From: a virus
IMG/VR virus record: IMGVR_UViG_3300010883_000026
Span: 1 to 62,684 of that record
Direction: 5' to 3' (one strand)
Length of the DNA: 62,684 nt
Part shown: positions 1 to 9,413 of the stretch, piece by piece
How positions within the stretch are numbered: the stretch's first letter is position 1
Layout of the letters: each line of letters opens with the position of its first letter
Position numbers and translations under genes: made by a program
Notes under the pieces: model-generated
Told to the model about the DNA's origin: nothing
Seen by the model: the letters and a program-made list of their open reading frames with translations, nothing else
The model's database searches: none

Positions 1-267
1 CTAGAGGTAGATCTCCCCAGGCTCCAGTTGGAGCTTTCTAAAGAGAAGGAGATATGTGCGGTTAGGCTAGAGGCTATGGTATTACGTCTTAATACTATGC
101 TTGACCACAACAAACAGCTTGAGCTTCTTCTAAACGAATCTCTAAATGTTGAGATTACGCCCAAGGCTTTTTGGGATAGCAATGTCTTTTGGGCGGTCGC
201 CGGATTCTTCTTAGGCTCCTTGACTACGGTAGGTATTACCTTTGCCGTAGCAGAAGCCGTGAAGTAA
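1..267 (+). CDS. C-tail-anchored small membrane protein, 5' end outside window
   Basis: The frame is open from the first base of the window and stops at 265-267, so the start may lie upstream; the only start-like codon inside is TTG at 28, with no ribosome site. The visible product is a charged amphipathic helix, probably a coiled coil, followed by a C-terminal hydrophobic segment of about 24 residues beginning near VFWAVAGFF. That layout (helix, then a tail membrane anchor) occurs in phage lysis proteins such as spanin or holin partners, but there is no family signature. It is convergent with the tail-fibre gene on the other strand. The function is unknown. Confidence 0.5.
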   Translation, partial: LEVDLPRLQLELSKEKEICAVRLEAMVLRLNTMLDHNKQLELLLNESLNVEITPKAFWDSNVFWAVAGFFLGSLTTVGITFAVAEAVK

Positions 268-371
268 TTATGCGCTTATCTTGAATTCAATTTCTTTGAT
301 CCAGGCATAAGTTGTCGGCTGAACGACTCCGCTACTACTTATAAAGTATAGTAACGGTATTGTCAATGAGG
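268..371. terminator. Convergent intergenic region with weak hairpin
   Basis: This 104-base AT-rich spacer lies between the ends of two converging genes. A six-pair stem with one G-U pair can form between 310-315 and 323-328. There is no clear T-run next to it, so a bidirectional terminator is inferred mainly from position. Confidence 0.25.
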
Positions 372-1997
372 TTATATAATGATATTTGCCATATCATCAA
401 ACTCCGCTTCAGTAATAGTTTGATCTATTATAGCAAAATATCTGTACTTCGCAGGGTGGAAGGTATAATTGGCATTCGACCCTATAATTGACATATCAGA
501 CGATCCCGCTGAGCTTTGGGTCCCTGATGATGAATTAGATATAGAGTTGTAGGAATGGCCAGTAGCGGAACCGTCGATGCTATGTTTCCACCGAACAGTT
601 AAGGTTCCATAGCCCGTGGCTGGGTCGATAGAATTGTTGTATATAATAGCAACTAAATAAACTCCGAAATCCAATACAGGGGTCACTGTGGTCGTGCTAG
701 TTCCGGGAATCCCGATGGGGGTCCAGATTCCGTTTCCATCAAGGGCAACACCTCGATGTCCTTGAGCAAACCCTGTCCCTGATTCATACCTAAAGTTATT
801 AGCGACTTCTAATGAAGAGGTGGCACCCCAATCACCCTCTAGCAAACTATACTGACCTGCTTGGAGACTGCCGGTTAACGGGGTAAACGCCATTATTATT
901 GTACGGTCTTGATTTCTCAAATAGTTGTTATGAGGAACACCAGCAAGCTCAATATTGTCTGTGGTGGCAGCCCATGCTTGGGCGGCCATCGGGATGATGT
1001 ATCCATCTAGCCCCGGAATGTCTGCACTATCAGCAACTGCACTACCTGTTACATTTGCCCCCACCTGGAATGTGCCACCCAGAGATCCAGTGTTGTTGAG
1101 GGTATCAAACTTGCATTCTATGGTGGGAGGGTTGGCCAACCCTTGCACATAATTAGATAGACTAAAAGGCCCAAGCATCACGCAATTTATGATGGAGCGA
1201 TTTATCTCACCATCGCTAAACGTGGTAACAATATCAACACTTGATTCAAGATCATATATTGCGCCAGAGCCCACCGTTTGCGTTGCCGCAACTGTCAACT
1301 GAGTAGGAGAATCCACCGAGACGATATCTGTGCCTAAGTTTACCCCCTGGGGGTCTACCGTTATTGTGCCCCCCGCCTTCGCCTGTCTGATAAATTCTGT
1401 GGAGACACCAGTGATCGTAGTCCCTGACCATGTAACCAACCCACCAGTGGTGGGTAAGTTACCGGTCGCATATACAGAGTATGTTTTAGAGACATTGGTT
1501 CCAAGCTCATCCTGTAACACAACCATCGTGTCAATTTCGTAGGCCGTCCCCGCAAGTATTGGGTCATTTATCGGTGGCGCATCAACTGTGAGTTCTGTAT
1601 CGGAGACTATGCCAGTAATCCCAGCCATGTCCGCACTCAAGTAGAGAGGTGGTGTTCCAATCATATCCCAGACAGCACACTCCGAAGTAAATGCTGTTCC
1701 GGTTCCCGTAACTGTAGTCCCTGTCCAAGATATGGTCCCCGACCCCTGAATTACGGTGTTCTGAGAAAACGCAATCTTCTCTATAACATCTAAGGGGCCC
1801 TCCCTAACCACCTTCACAGCACCCGGAAGAGTTAGGCTAGGATTGATTACGGTAATGGGTAGCCCGCTCTGGAGGACGGTAAAATCAAATGGACCTGCAG
1901 CGACAGATATTCCTATGTCCGCGCCTGCTCCGCCCCCAGCAGCAGGGGCTATACCACCCCCAGAAGGAATTATCCCCGAGCCACCAATAATAGACAT
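372..1997 (-). CDS. Tail fibre / receptor-binding protein with two beta repeats and lectin-like C-terminus
   Basis: This 541-residue product is encoded at the end of the late block. The ATG at 1997 is preferred over an in-frame GTG at 2000 because AGGGG lies six bases before the ATG. The N-terminus is Gly/Ala-rich. Residues about 86-153 and 186-248 are two copies of a small beta module (ISWTGTTVTGTGTAF and VTWSGTTITGVSTEF starts, TELTV and TQLTV ends) of a type common in phage fibres. The C-terminal third resembles a concanavalin/LamG-like jelly roll, with a closing pattern near FAIIDQTITEAEFDDM. Host-surface binding is inferred from this architecture and from its position after the tail genes. 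Confidence 0.65.
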   Translation of the reverse strand: MSIIGGSGIIPSGGGIAPAAGGGAGADIGISVAAGPFDFTVLQSGLPITVINPSLTLPGAVKVVREGPLDVIEKIAFSQNTVIQGSGTISWTGTTVTGTGTAFTSECAVWDMIGTPPLYLSADMAGITGIVSDTELTVDAPPINDPILAGTAYEIDTMVVLQDELGTNVSKTYSVYATGNLPTTGGLVTWSGTTITGVSTEFIRQAKAGGTITVDPQGVNLGTDIVSVDSPTQLTVAATQTVGSGAIYDLESSVDIVTTFSDGEINRSIINCVMLGPFSLSNYVQGLANPPTIECKFDTLNNTGSLGGTFQVGANVTGSAVADSADIPGLDGYIIPMAAQAWAATTDNIELAGVPHNNYLRNQDRTIIMAFTPLTGSLQAGQYSLLEGDWGATSSLEVANNFRYESGTGFAQGHRGVALDGNGIWTPIGIPGTSTTTVTPVLDFGVYLVAIIYNNSIDPATGYGTLTVRWKHSIDGSATGHSYNSISNSSSGTQSSAGSSDMSIIGSNANYTFHPAKYRYFAIIDQTITEAEFDDMANIII

Positions 1998-2006
1998 CAC
2001 AAACCC

Positions 2007-2384
2007 CTAACCTACAAAAGTATATACCCTATCAATAGATCCAAGTGCTGACAGAGCGCTTACTCGAACAAGGACCCTATCAAACCCCGCAACATTGAAT
2101 ATCTGTGCAAAGGTGGCCGTGAGGTCCTCAAAAGTAGCCGGGGCCCCTGTGCCCCCTGAAACCTGAACCCACGCCCCGCCGCCTCCCTCAAATAGCCATA
2201 CGTCTAAAGAGTACGTAGGGGCGTTTACGAGAGTGTGGATAGCCACCGCGACGGTGTTGAAACCCGTACAGTCGGTACCATCAGTAGGCGCTGAGGGCGC
2301 TGTCTCTGCGGCAGCGACAGTCTCTGGTCCGTCCCTTACTTCTAGGACCCCAGTAGCACCACGTTCTTTTGTAAATCTAGGCAT
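2007..2384 (-). CDS. Small virion protein, unknown (125 aa)
   Basis: This is a 125-residue, mainly beta-predicted protein with a proline/threonine-rich N-terminal third. It starts with a good ribosome site (AGGAGAAAG before the ATG) and ends six bases before the tail-fibre gene. Its fold composition and location suggest a tail or decoration component. I recognise no family. Confidence 0.55.
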   Translation of the reverse strand: MPRFTKERGATGVLEVRDGPETVAAAETAPSAPTDGTDCTGFNTVAVAIHTLVNAPTYSLDVWLFEGGGGAWVQVSGGTGAPATFEDLTATFAQIFNVAGFDRVLVRVSALSALGSIDRVYTFVG

Positions 2385-2393
2385 CTCTTTCTC

Positions 2394-2723
2394 CTACGGT
2401 AACGGGAGGCCGCTGGGTGGATCCCCCTTAGAGATCATCTGCTTTGCTCGTTTATAGATAAGCGCCGCTAGGACCCCCGAGCAAATTCCAGTAACTACTC
2501 CCCAAGGGAACTCAAGAAACAAGTTACCCAAGCTAGCACCTATAATAATGGGTATCCCCCTGAACACCACCTGCCACCAAGAAGGGTCAGAGGCATCCTC
2601 TTTCTTAGGTTGCAGTTTTCTACACCAAATTTTGATCACTTCTGTCATACCATACGCGGCAACACCAACTAAAAATAACACAATAATAATATTCTCAGGC
2701 GACGGACTTGCAGCCGTTATCAT
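2394..2723 (-). CDS. Two- to three-TM membrane protein, holin candidate
   Basis: The ATG at 2723 is chosen over TTG 2738 because GGAGGAAG sits just upstream of it. The 109-residue product has a first hydrophobic segment near residues 8-28, a charged loop (KLQPKKEDASD), then two closely spaced hydrophobic stretches around 55-90, and a basic tail. Size and topology fit a phage holin, and late-operon expression would suit that role. However, the lytic transglycosylase is encoded far away at 61.4 kb, so the holin reading rests on topology alone. Confidence 0.5.
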   Translation of the reverse strand: MITAASPSPENIIIVLFLVGVAAYGMTEVIKIWCRKLQPKKEDASDPSWWQVVFRGIPIIIGASLGNLFLEFPWGVVTGICSGVLAALIYKRAKQMISKGDPPSGLPLP

Positions 2724-2751
2724 TAATTCTTCCTCCAAAAATTTAAAGTGA

Positions 2752-2787
2752 AATAGCCACCCCTTTCCTAAGAAACAGGTGGCTATT
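2752..2787 (-). terminator. Hairpin between late genes
   Basis: This is a perfect 10-bp inverted repeat, 2752-2761 with 2778-2787 and a 16-base loop, just after the stop of the 256-residue structural gene. In the minus direction it is followed by TTTCACTTTAAATTTTT; in the plus direction by AATTTTTAATT. It may act as a terminator or attenuator. Confidence 0.6.
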
Positions 2788-2807
2788 AATTTTTAATTAA
2801 CGCTCAC

Positions 2808-3578
2808 CTACGCCTTGTTCTCTGGGAACCAGTTACCCGTCTCTGAGAGCAGATTCGAGTCGATGAGATCAAGCTGAGTTATCTTGATGGGAACCATCTT
2901 CTCGTACTGAATCCCCACGGACTCCTGGATGATCAAACCCTGGCTGTCTACCGCGAGTGAGTGCTGAGGCACGTAACACTGGTCGAGATAGACGGAGGCG
3001 ATATTGTTCTCTTCGTTGTCTTTGAAGATAAGCAAAAGCCCAAGGGGCTGACTAAACAGGTCAGAGGCCAAGTTCATGAACATATTGTCATAACCGGGCG
3101 GAACTTTGACGCTGTGCAGGCCGTCCTTTATTCCTTGGGCCCCGCTTGTAGAGAAGGGGGCTACCCCTGTTCCAGCAGACTCAATAAGAGGCCGGATGGC
3201 GATAGTATCACCGCCGGTATCGTTCTGGGTATCGTAGTAAGCATAGAGAGCGCGAAGCAAACTAGGCCCATGATAGACAACACGCCCAAGAGACAACTGA
3301 CCCACACTTCGTCCTGAGATGAAGTAACTTCGGTCAGAGCCGATTTCAAAGATTCGGCTAATCGCTTTGTTTTGACTAAGAGCAATATTTTGCGTTAATC
3401 CAATAGGATAAACTATTACCCCATCCGCCCCTGAATCTTCAGAGGGCAGAGTGATATCTGAAAAGAAAGGAGGTCCAGCGCAGATCAGAACAAACTGACC
3501 GTTGAGGAAATTGCCTTCCCTAAGACCGCCTTGTACATGGGTTTTGTACGGCTTCCAACCTGAAAGACCTCCAGCCAT
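2808..3578 (-). CDS. Virion structural protein, tail tube candidate
   Basis: This 256-residue protein lies two genes downstream of the sheath, where contractile phages usually encode the tube. The centre carries the pattern EIGSDRSYFISGRS followed by GRVVYHGPSLLRALYAYY, a stretch that reads like a conserved structural core. It ends at a strong hairpin. The tube assignment is inferred from position and size (T4-type tubes are shorter), and the upstream 282-residue protein is the alternative tube. Confidence 0.5.
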   Translation of the reverse strand: MAGGLSGWKPYKTHVQGGLREGNFLNGQFVLICAGPPFFSDITLPSEDSGADGVIVYPIGLTQNIALSQNKAISRIFEIGSDRSYFISGRSVGQLSLGRVVYHGPSLLRALYAYYDTQNDTGGDTIAIRPLIESAGTGVAPFSTSGAQGIKDGLHSVKVPPGYDNMFMNLASDLFSQPLGLLLIFKDNEENNIASVYLDQCYVPQHSLAVDSQGLIIQESVGIQYEKMVPIKITQLDLIDSNLLSETGNWFPENKA

Positions 3579-3612
3579 TTTATATCTCCTCTAGAAAGGG
3601 GGGTTAGCACTA

Positions 3613-4461
3613 TTACTCGTAAAAAACGACGGTGACATCTTCAGACCCATTGGCAGTACCTGCACCAGCAACCAAAGTAGTCACGTCGATTCGTGCGATA
3701 TTCTCACCGTTAACAACACTGTAGGTAACGATGATGCCCGCCGGGGCGATCTCTACACCAGTCCCTGAAACCTGGGCCGAAGCCATGTGTGCGCGAGGCA
3801 AGAAAGGAAGAACGATCTCCCAGTTCAACTGGCCCCCAAATTCCGTCTGCGCGTTATACGTAATAGGACCAACGACAGCGGTTCGGCTACCAGTGACCGT
3901 AGTGGCCGCAGCAGCCAGAGCTACCATATTAAAGCCATCTGCCGCATCTGTAAGGGATTCAGACAGAGCAATGTTCGCAGCCGGAAGTCCTTGAGTCTCA
4001 TTACCCTGGGTGTCAATGCAGATAACCGTCATATCATTCGCGGTGGGAGCCGCAGCCTGGACAGTCGTCAAGGAACCGTTCTCAAGGAGAACGGCTGTCG
4101 CGACACCGGCTGCGAGGAGCCCATCAGCGATACCAGTTCCAGCGCCATTGATAGCAAGCTGTAAGTTTACTAACGAGAGAATCACAGAAGCTCCGATAAG
4201 AACACCAATGAACGTATCGTCTGAAATACTGTCCCCAGCACCCAGAAACTCATAAGTGTCTGCCCCAATAGCTATGGTATTAGACGTAGAGGGGATAGCG
4301 TCCATATGCAGGTTTGCACGCTGGGTTGCTCCAGTCTGCTCTGATGTATTAAATGCGTCGTCGATGTCTGAGTAGAGATCATCAAGGGCGTCCCCTACTA
4401 GGCCATCCCTGAATTTCTTACCCGCAGGTCGTCTCGCGGTTCCAAAAGTATTGCTCGCCAT
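3613..4461 (-). CDS. Virion structural protein following the sheath
   Basis: This 282-residue protein is rich in Ala, Thr and Gly. Its N-terminus (TFGTARRPAGKKFRDGLVGDAL) is basic, and the rest looks like beta-rich domains. The stretch around NTIAIGADTYEFLG resembles small beta domains inside the giant sheath (VMRINVGGTAFTVQFP), hinting at a shared module. It lies 30 bases downstream of the sheath gene and is probably co-transcribed. Tube or sheath-associated protein are both possible. Confidence 0.5.
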   Translation of the reverse strand: MASNTFGTARRPAGKKFRDGLVGDALDDLYSDIDDAFNTSEQTGATQRANLHMDAIPSTSNTIAIGADTYEFLGAGDSISDDTFIGVLIGASVILSLVNLQLAINGAGTGIADGLLAAGVATAVLLENGSLTTVQAAAPTANDMTVICIDTQGNETQGLPAANIALSESLTDAADGFNMVALAAAATTVTGSRTAVVGPITYNAQTEFGGQLNWEIVLPFLPRAHMASAQVSGTGVEIAPAGIIVTYSVVNGENIARIDVTTLVAGAGTANGSEDVTVVFYE

Positions 4462-4490
4462 TTTTCTGCCTCCTTACCCTTCGTGTGCCT

Positions 4491-7400
4491 CTACACAAAG
4501 ATGGTGATTTTAATTGTGTTAGCCGGGTAAAACGGCGTAACTGAGATTTCTACCTGAATGGTATCTAGTTTTGCGCTGTCCTGAACAATCTTGTCTAGAG
4601 TTGCGCTAGCAACAATGGATCCAGTTGCGCTTGCCAGTGCTCCACTAAGCCCGATAGCGACCGTTTCCAGCAACTGCTTAGTGATGTTGTTTCTGCCAAT
4701 GAACCTCTTAACCTGACCTCGGATCAACTTGGCCAAGTAATCAACGGCCTTGAGGATCGAAAGTTCTCTTGTTTTAAGAGAAGTCACATCAGTGGTCAAC
4801 TGATGCCTACTAGCCAGGGAGCCGCCAGCGACGTCCTGGATAATCCAATATACACCACCAGAAGCTGCTGTCGCCATCTGGTTTTCACTAAATTTATCAT
4901 TAGACCCGACAGGTCTGGTGAAGCCCACCATCGGTAGGTTCGTGAATGGCTGTGATGGATTCTGCTGTCCGATCATCGCGGCGACCGCTGCGCCTAGGTA
5001 ATGACCCTCAACAAGAATCTCAGTACCGTCAAAAGTAGTACCGACACTTTCTGGCTGGAGAAGTACGAGACGCCGATTTTGATATCCGGTGGCTCCACCA
5101 GCGATCTCAGCCAGAGTCTCACAGGCAACAAGTTTACCAGCAGTGGTGGTAGTATTTATAGCGGCCTGCCTTATAAGGATGGAGACCGTCTCTCCAGCAA
5201 CTGCGAAGTCAGCCAACGCTGCCCCGTCTGTTTTGTAGTAACCATCATCGTTACCACCCGTTCCCGGCCCACCGCCTGGAAGGAAAGCATTGTTGATTTC
5301 AATCTGTACGGAGTTGGGAGGAGCCGGAGTGGCGCTAATCCAATACTTAAAAGCGTCTCCGGCCCGGTCTAGGTATACACCCGGTACGGTATCGTAGACC
5401 TGACCAACGCTTCCTGGAACTGGGTTCCCGTTGGCGTCGAGCTTGCCGTTGAGAGCGACTGGGATATTCATGTTTTCATCATCAAACGTAATGATGAATT
5501 TACCGTTGATCTCAGGACCAATAGTAGCTGTGCCGGAGGCGATCAGAGTTGACTCTTTCTCCGTAGGGAGAGCCAAGGAGATGATGCCCATCCGCTCTTT
5601 CTTAGCCTCAGGCTCAGACAGTGCGGTGACGTGAAGATTGAGAAGCTTGTGAACTTCCCTATCTTGTGTCAGCGGCGCGATAGCGTAGACTTCTTTTAAT
5701 TCAAGGAAGTCCAGTGCTCTAGCGTAAGCGTCTACTGTTCCGTCAGGAGCGTCAGCGCTCGTCTCGTCTACCCCAATAGCAGCCAGACTAATAGTCGGAG
5801 CATTGAGGAACGCGAGACTAAGTCCGAAGGCCAGGGGGTTATCTTGCGAGATCGGCCCAATCAGACTCTCGACCTCAGTTGCGCTATTAAAGACTAATAA
5901 CCCAGGGTCAGCGGCACTTGAGGTAACGTCCTTACGGAGCGCTGTATATTGCACATACACAGGGGCCGAAGACCCAGCGTTTGCAATACCTGCTCCGTCC
6001 CTAATCAAAGCGTGTTTGAGGTTTATGACTGCTTCAAGGTCATTGTAGGTGGCCTCGGCTTCAACCCGACCGTCACCGTCAATAAGGCCCTCGGCAGTAA
6101 TATACCAGTCGTTCACCAGCCCTCTATTATCCACCGCGAACTCAGATATAACTAACTGAGCGTTCGTGAATGTGGAGGTGCCCACCACTAAATTCTCAAT
6201 GGCGACAACGCGGCCCAAAACAGAGCCATCGTTGTAGAGAAGATCTCCTAGAAGAGTCTTGTCACTCTCACCATGGAAAACTCGCGTAGTGTATAGAGGT
6301 GTGCCGGGTCCGGTGCCACAAGCGTTCACCCTCGTATACGTAAGAGTTACATCGGAAACGCCAGTGGTTGTGGATAAGCACATAGGTACGGGAGGTGCGC
6401 TGTTACTTTCAGCAAAATGGATATTAAACGTACCTGTGGAATGCTCCAACGCATGGAGTGTAGTCGCCGGGAATGGCGATTCTATACAGTAGGTATCAAC
6501 GTCTAGAGTGCCGACAGAGCTTACAACATTAGAGATGTCCAAGCTTTTAAACTTAAGCGCCCCGTCATCCCCCAGGTCAGTAATATCAACAGCCACATCT
6601 ACAGTAGTGGACCATGTGTCGAATATCGTCCCACCCCCATTCTTAAGCGCCAGAATGAGATCTGCGTCAGTGCCTGCTTCTAAAACTTTTACAGCCGTGC
6701 CTCCGGTTGCAGACGAGGGATTAATAACGTGGAGGACTACACGATCTTCGCCATCTATAACTACCTTGGTCGCACTAACCCTAACATCCAAGTCCCCATC
6801 GAGGAGCAAAGCCGTGTCTAGCTCGGTAACAAAATCAGCTATGGTGGCAGGGTTAGCTAGCTGTGCCGTTGTTATCTGCTTACTAAAATCGGTGGTGGTT
6901 CCACCATCAGAACTCACAGCAATTTGTAATTTTACTGCGGTGTTACTCACATTCAAGATGTCCATCGAGGTGTCAGTGGCGTTAAACACCAGTGCACCAA
7001 CAGAGATACAGTCAGAGATGCTGGCTGAGAAGCTGCCCCTACTTATCGCCGTCTCTAAGAGAGTGTCTGCCTGCTTGTTATAGTCAGTCCCTGAGACTAT
7101 GTCTGCGTTGAGCTTCAGACCATTCGCAGCGGCGGTAGTTACATTGGCTATTGTCTCTGTGCGGGAGGTGCTGAACCCTGAGAACAGATTCTCTATAACC
7201 TTTGCGGTGCCCTGCAACTCTATCGTAGAATCATGCTCACTCGTGGAGACAGACTCAATCTGAATAGCGTTGAAAGTCTCGTTGAGGTAGTTCGTCAGGC
7301 TCACCGACGCACAGTTTCCAATTGTATCTAAAGCAGCATCGATTTGATCCACTACCGAGGTATCATCAAATTCTACTTCGATGAAGTCTCCACCATCGAT

Positions 7401-8750
7401 AGAGATCCCCAACTTTTGGCCCACAACATCAAGTTGTGTGCCGTTGAGACCACCTGCTTTTACAGCCCCTGTGAGCACTGCTTTGCTTGTAGTAATAGCT
7501 GCGGGGGCGAAGTCAGTTGGGTCCATACCCCGACTAAGGTGGAGAGTCTTGAGGTATAGGTAGGAGCTTGCTGGTAGAACAAAGTCCCCGCCATTGTTGG
7601 CAGCATCGTAGTTGAGGGTGACTTCTATCTCGTTGTCAATATTAACGAGCTTCTCCGCAATCTTAGCCTTTAACTGGTCAAAGGTAGTGTGGTCCTCCTG
7701 GATGGTAACAGTTAGGGTCTTGGCCCCAAGATTCCAGACAATATCAACTGCTGCGGACGCAGCAAAAGCCACCTTGATGAGATTGCCTGACACACCTGGA
7801 AACACACCTGACGTGGTGGGATCGGCAATGAACGGATCCATGCCTATCGCTTTAACCTTTAAGAAGTTCGCACCGGTTACATCTGGCCACGTATTATTGG
7901 CTGATAACTCTGGCCCGTCCTGCCCTAGAGGGATGGTGATCTCTGCGTCCCTTCCCAAGCTGACCACTGTGTTGGTCTTGCTACCGGCAGCAGGCTTGCC
8001 GTAAAGCTTGGTTCGCCCAAGACTAAAAGCAGGCTGATGCGCCCTGGTAATGGCCGCTGGACCGGAGCCTCCAGAAGAACTGCCGACCTCAGTGTAGGAG
8101 TTCCAGTTAATGGCGCTGTCCTCGGAGAACTGGGACAGGACATTATTGAAGTACCTGAAGACATTTATGTTGTCGCCTTCAAGGACGATCTCACTGATGT
8201 CTGCGAGGGGGGACGGAAGACTGCTGTACGGGACATTGTGCTCAAAATTCTTGTAGGTGCCCTTTCCCGTCACCGTCTTGCCTTCAAGAGCAACGAGATT
8301 CAGAAGAGTATAGGCATCATCCGCAATTGTCTCTAGCTTCAGACTAGCGGTCGTACCTGTCGTCGCCGTCTCAATGATCAGCTTGTTGTTTTTGAACTCA
8401 GCGGTCGCACCAGACAACGCCTTATTGATAGTTGTCGTGATCAACGCATGAGAGATGGGCACGGCATTAATGGTAACAGGAAACTGGACGGTAAAAGCCG
8501 TGCCACCAACATTGATGCGCATAACTTTCCCAGACAGAGCTACAAGATCGCTGACAGCACTTGCGCTGACAAGCCTAGCCGCCGTCGTCACCTCAGCCAG
8601 GGCATTCAAAAGGCCCTCTGGGGTAACAGGGGACACTATTTGAAAGCATGGCCCCACGATGCAGGGAACCAGCGAGGGGGTTAGTACCGTAGGAGACTCA
8701 GTAATTATCTCCTGAGAAATCTCTACGCCAGGACGTGTTAGTGTGGCCAT
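4491..8750 (-). CDS. Giant tail sheath protein (1419 aa)
   Basis: The N-terminus (TRPGVEISQEII..., then PSLVPCIVGP) matches the opening of contractile tail sheath proteins, and the last ~130 residues (from WIIQDVAGGSLASRHQLTTDVTSLK through RGQVKRFIGRNNIT to TPFYPANTIKITIFV) match the sheath C-terminal domain. The core near GPISQDNPLAFGLSLAFLNAP is also sheath-like. The protein is about twice the length of T4 gp18. The extra mass lies in the N-terminal half, a run of beta-rich domains that probably decorate the outside of the tail. This gene is the main evidence that the virion has a contractile tail. It starts at ATG 8750 after GGAG. Confidence 0.85.
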   Translation of the reverse strand: MATLTRPGVEISQEIITESPTVLTPSLVPCIVGPCFQIVSPVTPEGLLNALAEVTTAARLVSASAVSDLVALSGKVMRINVGGTAFTVQFPVTINAVPISHALITTTINKALSGATAEFKNNKLIIETATTGTTASLKLETIADDAYTLLNLVALEGKTVTGKGTYKNFEHNVPYSSLPSPLADISEIVLEGDNINVFRYFNNVLSQFSEDSAINWNSYTEVGSSSGGSGPAAITRAHQPAFSLGRTKLYGKPAAGSKTNTVVSLGRDAEITIPLGQDGPELSANNTWPDVTGANFLKVKAIGMDPFIADPTTSGVFPGVSGNLIKVAFAASAAVDIVWNLGAKTLTVTIQEDHTTFDQLKAKIAEKLVNIDNEIEVTLNYDAANNGGDFVLPASSYLYLKTLHLSRGMDPTDFAPAAITTSKAVLTGAVKAGGLNGTQLDVVGQKLGISIDGGDFIEVEFDDTSVVDQIDAALDTIGNCASVSLTNYLNETFNAIQIESVSTSEHDSTIELQGTAKVIENLFSGFSTSRTETIANVTTAAANGLKLNADIVSGTDYNKQADTLLETAISRGSFSASISDCISVGALVFNATDTSMDILNVSNTAVKLQIAVSSDGGTTTDFSKQITTAQLANPATIADFVTELDTALLLDGDLDVRVSATKVVIDGEDRVVLHVINPSSATGGTAVKVLEAGTDADLILALKNGGGTIFDTWSTTVDVAVDITDLGDDGALKFKSLDISNVVSSVGTLDVDTYCIESPFPATTLHALEHSTGTFNIHFAESNSAPPVPMCLSTTTGVSDVTLTYTRVNACGTGPGTPLYTTRVFHGESDKTLLGDLLYNDGSVLGRVVAIENLVVGTSTFTNAQLVISEFAVDNRGLVNDWYITAEGLIDGDGRVEAEATYNDLEAVINLKHALIRDGAGIANAGSSAPVYVQYTALRKDVTSSAADPGLLVFNSATEVESLIGPISQDNPLAFGLSLAFLNAPTISLAAIGVDETSADAPDGTVDAYARALDFLELKEVYAIAPLTQDREVHKLLNLHVTALSEPEAKKERMGIISLALPTEKESTLIASGTATIGPEINGKFIITFDDENMNIPVALNGKLDANGNPVPGSVGQVYDTVPGVYLDRAGDAFKYWISATPAPPNSVQIEINNAFLPGGGPGTGGNDDGYYKTDGAALADFAVAGETVSILIRQAAINTTTTAGKLVACETLAEIAGGATGYQNRRLVLLQPESVGTTFDGTEILVEGHYLGAAVAAMIGQQNPSQPFTNLPMVGFTRPVGSNDKFSENQMATAASGGVYWIIQDVAGGSLASRHQLTTDVTSLKTRELSILKAVDYLAKLIRGQVKRFIGRNNITKQLLETVAIGLSGALASATGSIVASATLDKIVQDSAKLDTIQVEISVTPFYPANTIKITIFV

Positions 8751-8771
8751 GTTTAAAACTCTCCTATCGGG

Positions 8772-9413
8772 CTAGTCCGTGTCTAAACCCATGTGAAGCT
8801 TAACAGCTTTTATCAGGGTGTAGAAGTCTTCTGACGTAACTGAAATCACATCTTGCACGTAAAATGGGATGATCAACTGAACCATTTTCCACTCAGGGGT
8901 ACTCGACCCAGGAACTATCTGAGACTGCTGAGTCTCCTGCGTCAGTTGAATATTATTACCTATCGCGTGCATTCTGCCTAGTCTCATTATACTTGCTTTA
9001 AAAACAGGTATCATCCGGAAGATCGTGTAAGCTATATCCTGTGCTTCCAATCCCTCTCGCGCAATGACACTTATAGTAACTGAGCAGCTAAGAATGTCAG
9101 ATATGACCTCGTCTTTTCTATGAAAAAATAGCTGAGTTCTCTGACTTGTGGAAGTAGAAACCCACCCAGCACCCCCTCTCGAAGTAACAATCAAAGGTCT
9201 TTTGTTTGTAGTCTCGATCCCACTGGGGTTTTGGTCTGTGATAATAACTTCGGTTTCAGTTAGATTGGGGTGCCATCTATGATACCCAGCGGGCCTGTTC
9301 TTAAATAGGCCCTGGAGCCATAGTAGCCACGCACGTGTAGCCTCAAGTAGTCGATCTTCTGGGAGAAGAAAGGATACCTCGGGGCTTGCTCTATTTATCG
9401 CAGATGGGGTCAC
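8772..9413 (-). CDS. Tail completion / terminator-like protein
   Basis: This 213-residue protein uses a GTG start whose bases overlap the TGA of the upstream gene (GTGA), so translation is probably coupled. The sequence has an N-terminal helix (EDRLLEATRAWLLWLQGLF), then a central beta region around RPLIVTSRGGAGW and SVTISVIAREGLEAQDIAYTIF. That arrangement resembles tail terminator or completion proteins that cap the tail tube, and its position just before the sheath gene agrees. The call rests on pattern and context only. Confidence 0.45.
   Translation of the reverse strand: MTPSAINRASPEVSFLLPEDRLLEATRAWLLWLQGLFKNRPAGYHRWHPNLTETEVIITDQNPSGIETTNKRPLIVTSRGGAGWVSTSTSQRTQLFFHRKDEVISDILSCSVTISVIAREGLEAQDIAYTIFRMIPVFKASIMRLGRMHAIGNNIQLTQETQQSQIVPGSSTPEWKMVQLIIPFYVQDVISVTSEDFYTLIKAVKLHMGLDTD

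Noticed and set aside
1-267. Left-edge frame as the C-terminal part of the right-edge gene in a closed circle
   Set aside because: Joining the ends gives AAC TAG, a stop in the right-hand frame, so continuity is not supported unless bases are missing at the repeat.
4491-8750. Several plus-strand frames opposite the giant sheath gene
   Set aside because: They are short, lack ribosome sites, and mirror the codon pattern of the sheath.
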